Below, one piece after another: positions 8,201-11,755 of a stretch of DNA of 11,755 nucleotides. The translations under genes were made by a program, and so were the position numbers. Below the pieces are notes generated by a model that did not search any database, was not told the DNA's origin, and was given only the letters and a program-made list of their open reading frames with translations. Position 1 is the stretch's first letter; each line of letters opens with the position of its first letter. Origin of the DNA: Physocladia obscura. Lineage: Eukaryota; Chytridiomycota; Chytridiomycetes; Chytridiales; Chytriomycetaceae. Location of the stretch: contig JADGJH010001132.1 of NCBI GenBank assembly GCA_027596945.1, positions 1-11,755 of the forward strand, in the 5' to 3' direction.

Positions 8201-9940
8201 GTTAGCGCGTTTCGAAAAAGGCGGCAGGCTGACGAAACCGATGACGAAAGTAACAGTCGGATGAACGATATTGCTCGTGAAATTTTAAAAAACAAGAATT
8301 CATGTTCTCCGGAATCAGAAACAGCCATGTCTGACCATTCTTTCCATTCTTTACAACGTCGTTTGGCTCACCTGGAGTCAAAATCTCAAGGTTTCATCGA
8401 TTCGGCGCCCGAAGCAAACTTTGATGACGAATTTGACGAATATGAAGATGCCTATAATGTTGAAGACTTGGCGGATATAGTTTCTGGACAAGATTTGCGA
8501 GAAAAGGAGCAAGATGACATTTCTGCGTTTCTCGAAAAGAGTCGAGGACGTGATCAAGCGGTTCTGCGAAATGAGCTCGAAGCAAACATTGATCATCTGA
8601 TTGCGTTGAAGCGAAAAGACAAGAGAGAAGCGGCGACTATATCAAGTGATATGATTCGTGAATGTCAGGTTTGAGAAGTTATCAATTTCTTTGCTTTTTA
8701 ATTAATTCTCTTCTTGGACATCAGGAACTCCTTTCCTTGTTTGGTATACCATATATAACCGCGCCAATGGAAGCGGAATCTCAGTGCGCTTTTCTTGCTT
8801 CAGCAAATCTTGTGGACGGTATCATTACTGACGACTCTGATGTATTTTTATTTGGCGGAGTAACAGTCTACCGCAATATGTTCAACCAAAACAAATTCGT
8901 GGAATGCTATCAAGCCAGCAAGATCGAAAATTCTCTTGGCTTGCAGAGAAAGCATTTGATAATACTTGCGTACCTTCTAGGCAGCGATTATACTGAGGGC
9001 ATCGACGGAGTTGGAGTTGTTACTGGCATGGAAATTTTAAAAGATTTCTGTGGAAGATCAAATTCAACTGATGGAGATAATGAAGATGGAGGGGCTAGCG
9101 AATATTTGAATGGTTTGCGCCAGTTTCGAGAATGGGTTATATCTGTTCAGCGGGGCTTTGAAATAGATGAAAAGGAGACTGAAACTGCTATCAGGAAGAA
9201 ATTTGTAGGATTTTTTGTTGTAACTTTTGCATTTATTTTATGATTTTTTATCAGAAAACTAAAGCTCGTCGATTGGATCTTCCTGTTGAGTTTCCTGACA
9301 GTCGTGTATTTGATGCATATTTTCGACCTGAAGTCAACGAAAGTTTAGACTCTTTTATTTGGGGCTCTGTTGATATTGCTGTAAGTTTGTTTTTCGCAGT
9401 TCTTGTTTATTTTTGAATTTTTTTGTTTATCGGATCGTTTTTATTTAGGGAGTCCGAAACTTTCTTGGAGACAAAGCTTTTTATTCTGTTCAAAAAACGA
9501 ATGAAATTTTGATTCCTGTAATAAAGGAAATGGTATTTGGCAAGTTTTTCAATTTGCGTCCTGTTTAATTCTCTTCTTTTAGGACAAGCGTTTCCGCGCT
9601 CCCCAACAAACTCGTTTGGATCAATTTTTCTTTATGGGGGGCAATTCTTCAGTCACGATCAAATCAAAAAGATTACAGGTTTTTGTGTTTTTTTTTTGCT
9701 ATATAACACCAAACCGGACTGCTTACCAAAGGGTGGGGTGAACAGAATGTTTTACAATCTTTTAAAGGAGTACCAAACAGTTCTTCGGCTTTGCCTTCAA
9801 AGAAACGTAGCAAGCCAAAAAAAAAGGCAAACGAATTCAAGGGTGTTAAACAAGAGCCCAAACTTAAGAAATCTAAATCTGCACAAAAAAAGAAAGCAAT
9901 AACCACCATGGTGGTAGAAATTTCTTCAGATTCTGATTGA
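5202..9940 (+). CDS. RAD2: Rad2/XPG (ERCC5) structure-specific endonuclease of nucleotide excision repair
   Basis: XPG cuts 3' of bulky lesions in the nuclear excision-repair complex with TFIIH. Exons: 5202..5270, 5376..5523, 5595..8668, 8725..9204, 9255..9380, 9449..9532, 9583..9678, 9746..9940; 1423 aa. N domain (1-98): MGVKGLW start, AVDASIW with Asp30, VFVFDG with Asp77, at the same numbers as human XPG. I domain (from about 1065): PMEAESQ (Glu1113, Glu1115), TDDSD (Asp1134, Asp1136), LLGSDYTEG (Asp1185) then the GIDGVGVVT helix-turn region. All seven metal ligands are present, so the enzyme should be active. Early spacer blocks at 234-286 and REYILKKD (314-321) also match XPG/Rad2. The spacer exceeds 900 residues and contains NLS-like 159-176, acidic [11 protein letters not shown] (494-504), a repeated motif (538-815) and VIDLTD (778-783). 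The tail has a PIP box QTRLDQFF (1336-1343), KKRSKPKKK (1378-1386), VKQE (1393-1396) and VVEISSDSD at the end. Every junction restores family alignment or frame. Confidence 0.96.
5271..5375 (+). other. RAD2 intron 1 with two in-frame acceptors
   Basis: Donor GTAACT; acceptor ACAG at 5375 (105 nt) restores an N domain of exactly the human XPG length between MGVKGLW and LAVDASIW. A second acceptor, CTTTAG at 5309 (39 nt), would also keep the frame and insert 22 residues without a stop. No AG occurs between the two, and a branch-like ATTAAC lies about 40 nt before the distal acceptor, which favours the 105-nt form. Confidence 0.8.
5524..5594 (+). other. RAD2 intron 2, a GC-AG intron
   Basis: The donor reads CAG|GCAAGT, the consensus of the rare GC-AG class; the acceptor is CTCCTGCAG, with branch-like TCTAATT 12-15 nt before it. 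Length is 71 nt. Only this junction yields IKP-VFVFDG with the catalytic Asp77. The nearest GT donor (GTTTCT at 5528) would give a stop in FVFDG. Confidence 0.88.
6989..7816 (+). repeat. Six-copy short protein motif in the XPG spacer (IM/VM-x-LF repeat)
   Basis: Copies in protein numbering: [13 protein letters not shown] (538-550), [11 protein letters not shown] (590-600), [16 protein letters not shown] (665-680), [16 protein letters not shown] (696-711), [16 protein letters not shown] (746-761), [16 protein letters not shown] (800-815). The shared pattern is an acidic or Asn cap, 3-4 residues, an acidic/polar turn, then [IV]-[MY]-x-[LM]-[FA], as expected for a short amphipathic helix. Copies 5 and 6 encode AVMELF with different codons at four of six positions, so the similarity is kept at protein level rather than being a fresh DNA duplication. 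Confidence 0.8.
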
Positions 9941-9956
9941 ACTTAAATGAACTTAC

Positions 9957-9962
9957 AATAAA
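9957..9962 (+). terminator. AATAAA polyadenylation signal of RAD2
   Basis: A canonical AATAAA begins 16 nt after the RAD2 stop codon (9938-9940). It supports the exon-8 frame that ends in SSDSD at 9937 over the competing frame that stops at 9902. Confidence 0.6.
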
Positions 9963-10106
9963 TGCTGGTCAATTCTTTAGAATTGATTTTCCGACGAATA
10001 GTTGTCATGTTGCATTTTGTGTGAAAAAGTACAGTTTTTGGCTGTTTAATCAAATAATCCGGTCTTGGAAGTCATTTCTTTGTTGGGACTTGATCAAAAA
10101 ATTGAA

Positions 10107-10208
10107 CTGTCAAGTTTTCGCAGAAAGGAGTCCTTTTATTTTAATAAACTGTTCAATATCCAAAAGGATCATACCTGTCAAGTTTTCGCAGAAGCCTAAA
10201 ACTTGACA
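10107..10208. repeat. Repeat/hairpin cluster downstream of RAD2
   Basis: The 19-mer CTGTCAAGTTTTCGCAGAA occurs twice (10107-10125 and 10175-10193). The second copy is the left arm of a perfect 11-bp inverted repeat: TGTCAAGTTTT (10176-10186), 11-nt loop, AAAACTTGACA (10198-10208). A further pair, TCCTTTT (10131-10137) and AAAAGGA (10162-10168), lies between the two 19-mers. It may be a miniature element remnant or a 3'-end RNA structure. Confidence 0.8.
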
Positions 10209-10350
10209 ATGAAAAATGAAAAATGTCAAAGAACAGAAAATTCCTCAACTTCCCTTGCTTGTTTCCACAGAACTTGAATCATAGTTCATAAAAAGTTCGC
10301 TTAAATTTTTTTTTTTTTTGCAAAAGGTTTGGTTTATATCACAATTTTCG

Positions 10351-10669
10351 TCACTGATCAAGTTGTATAATATCCGTTTCGATAACTGATGATGCGCTAT
10401 TTCCATTGACATTTTCTACAGTTTCCCCATTGCCAAGTTTGTGTTCTCCATTTTGCGCTGAGGAGCAGTCTGAATACTGTTCAAAAAGTATTGAACACCT
10501 GTTTGCCATAATCCAGGAATAGCATCAGTCATTGAACTAGTTTGATTAATTGCAAATGTACTTAAAATTTTTTACACTTTTTAATTTATTTATTCTATTC
10601 GATTTTAATGGACTTTTTTGGTATCTTACCGGCCTTTTTCAATAACTCGCACTTTGATTGAAGGGACAT
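10351..10669 (-). CDS. Possible very small two-exon gene, unrecognised
   Basis: A minus-strand ATG at 10669 reads MSLQSKCELLKKA and runs into a good donor, GTAAGA, at 10629. Downstream, an open frame ending at 10351 reads EHKLGNGETVENVNGNSASS and then VIETDIIQLDQ before TGA, a plausible polar protein tail. Joining exon 1 (10669..10630) to an acceptor ATTCAG at 10470 gives a 52-aa product in frame; a TATTATATATG box lies about 70 nt upstream. An alternative is an intronless 52-aa ORF from ATG 10509 in the same final frame. I recognise no family. Chance ORFs of this size are common, so confidence is low. Confidence 0.25.
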
Positions 10670-11586
10670 ATTTTTTACTGCTGAAGAAGAGCAGTCAAAT
10701 AAAGATCTTTTTCAAAATTTTAGATTATTAGGAACATATATAATAGGCTATGACTAGAACTCCAATCATAATACTCTCATAGAGACTGAACCTCTCTTGG
10801 ATGATTTGAGTATTACTTATTCCGTCGATAGGTTCTTGACATTAGAGGATTTTTAAACGGGATATCTAGTTTCGATTTTTGCAAAGCCTATTTTTGGAAA
10901 CTAATTTCTCCATGTTTCAGGAGTGAGTGCTTGATGAGGGACAAGCTTAATCGACTATGTTGTAGTGAACAAAGCGGCAAGCAATGATTTGGGAAGAAAA
11001 TTTTTTGTTTCATGGTTTTTAATTCACACAACGTTTTTCGAAGTGGAAAAAATATTGTGCCGTAATAAAATTAACCAAGCGAGGTATTAATTATCATTGT
11101 TTAATTTTAGTACGGAAGTTATATGTAATTTTCCTCCTACTCATGTTAAATGAAGTTTTGATAACAGTGAACCCTTTAAATTTTTCTTTTTTTTTTTTCC
11201 CAGTACGTTACCTCTTTCTCTTTTTTTTGCCTAATTTCATTTCTTATATCCCAGCTGCTATTATTGAAATCAAATGCTTACTCAACAGCAATAATAATAA
11301 CAAATTGGAAACTTAAAGTTCAGGCAAATCATTTCAGCAAAAAAATTTTAATCTAGCAGCAATTGAATTTGGATATTGACAAATATTTCAACTAACAAGC
11401 ATTTTATTGCGGTATTACGAACAAATTTTTGCTCTTTTCATCAATATCTGCGTTTTTATATTCATTACATTAAGTTTATATTCATCATATTACGATTTTG
11501 ATCAAAAACTCGAAAATTTTTGTTCACAATCTAATCCGCATTTTTCGGTGAAATCATAGTTGATCACATGCATGATATGAGAAATT
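10670..11586. other. Long AT-rich intergenic region upstream of the cellulase
   Basis: No ORF with protein-like composition was found. There are several T or A homopolymer runs (for example 11184-11198 and 11221-11228) and a loose direct repeat of TATATTCAT near 11457 and 11477. TGATCACATGCATG at 11561-11574 holds two adjacent palindromes (TGATCA and CATGCATG) about 65 nt before the GH7 ATG and could be a regulator site. Most of this interval probably serves as promoter DNA for the GH7 gene. Confidence 0.4.
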
Positions 11587-11594
11587 TATTTAAG
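11587..11594 (+). promoter_or_regulatory. TATA-like box of the GH7 gene
   Basis: TATTTAAG lies 45-52 nt before the ATG, at a distance typical for a highly expressed, inducible secreted-enzyme gene with a short leader. It is called from sequence and position only. Confidence 0.4.
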
Positions 11595-11639
11595 GCGAAC
11601 ACATTTTTGTCTGCAAGGAAAATTTTGCTTCACATAAAA

Positions 11640-11755
11640 ATGATTGCCATAAACTTGCTCTTGTCTCTAGCCACTCTTGGATTCGTTGCTGCCCAGAACC
11701 CTGGAACTATTCAATCGGAAAGTCATCCACCACTTGTTGTTTCTTCATGCACAAC
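11640..11755 (+). CDS. Glycoside hydrolase family 7 cellulase, N-terminus (partial)
   Basis: The frame runs off the window after 38 codons. Residues 1-18 (MIAINLLLSLATLGFVAA) form a clear secretion signal, with cleavage expected before QNPGT, giving an N-terminal Gln as in mature GH7 enzymes, where it becomes pyroglutamate. The mature start QNPGTIQSESHPPLVVSSC matches the GH7 opening pattern Q-x-x-G-T-x-x-x-E-x-H-P-x-L, then a Cys that forms an early disulfide. GH7 enzymes are secreted cellobiohydrolases or endoglucanases that hydrolyse beta-1,4-glucan with retention. The catalytic EXDXXE motif and the loops that separate the two types lie beyond the edge, so I cannot say which it is. No cellulose-binding module precedes the catalytic domain. 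Later introns are likely. Confidence 0.85.
   Translation, partial: MIAINLLLSLATLGFVAAQNPGTIQSESHPPLVVSSCT

Noticed and set aside
8662..9243. Separate gene starting with the ATG at 8662
   Set aside because: Its conserved part begins exactly after a GT-AG intron (8669-8724) and is the XPG I domain; the first residues are intron translation.
9537..9902. Independent ORF, or alternative RAD2 tail using the acceptor at 9731
   Set aside because: It reads through intron 6 and intron 7 sequence and out of frame with the PIP-box exon. The acceptor at 9745 gives a lysine-rich NLS tail ending in SSDSD, typical of the family, with AATAAA just after.
1..11755. CRISPR array, prokaryotic operon, IS element or phage genes
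   Set aside because: No regularly spaced repeats, no Shine-Dalgarno-led gene strings and no transposase; the genes carry spliceosomal introns.

Overview
The window looks like nuclear DNA from an early-diverging (chytrid-type) fungus. It is AT-rich and gene-sparse, with short spliceosomal introns of about 43-105 nt, AATAAA signals just after stop codons, and no operons or Shine-Dalgarno-type starts. Three genes point to a fungus. One is a FLILHELTA (MRX11) mitochondrial protein, a family I know mainly from fungi. One is a full-length Rad2/XPG repair nuclease. One is the start of a secreted GH7 cellulase. The chytrid assignment is an inference, helped by a SIAH-like relic, a family I do not associate with Dikarya.

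Layout. 1-470: non-coding, with a degenerate tRNA-like Pol III cassette on the minus strand and a TA microsatellite. 472-1261: broken plus-strand relic resembling a SINA/SIAH RING plus zinc-finger ubiquitin ligase. 1555-1966: minus-strand gene fragments I cannot assign, sharing a 22-bp word with a second fragment at 4655. 2488-3238 (minus): a 232-aa conserved unknown protein with one proposed intron. 3315-3798 (plus): MRX11, head-to-head with the unknown gene. 3799-4650: AT-rich intergenic with a strong hairpin. 4654-5040: ambiguous coding-like fragments. 5202-9940 (plus): RAD2/XPG, eight exons and seven introns, 1423 aa. 9941-11639: intergenic, with a repeat/hairpin cluster and a possible tiny minus-strand gene. 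11640-end: GH7 N-terminus, cut by the window edge.

The main product is the XPG nuclease. Its two catalytic halves (N and I) keep all seven acidic metal-binding residues. Between them lies a spacer of more than 900 residues, much longer than in human XPG. The spacer carries at least six copies of a short motif built on IM-x-LF / VM-x-LF, plus a canonical SUMO-interacting motif. The tail has a PCNA-binding PIP box, lysine-rich nuclear signals, a SUMO-site candidate and a second SUMO-interacting motif. One intron uses a GC-AG boundary, and the first intron has two in-frame acceptors. The repeated spacer motif is the most likely undescribed feature of the window. The genes do not form a pathway; MRX11, RAD2 and the cellulase appear to be ordinary independent neighbours.
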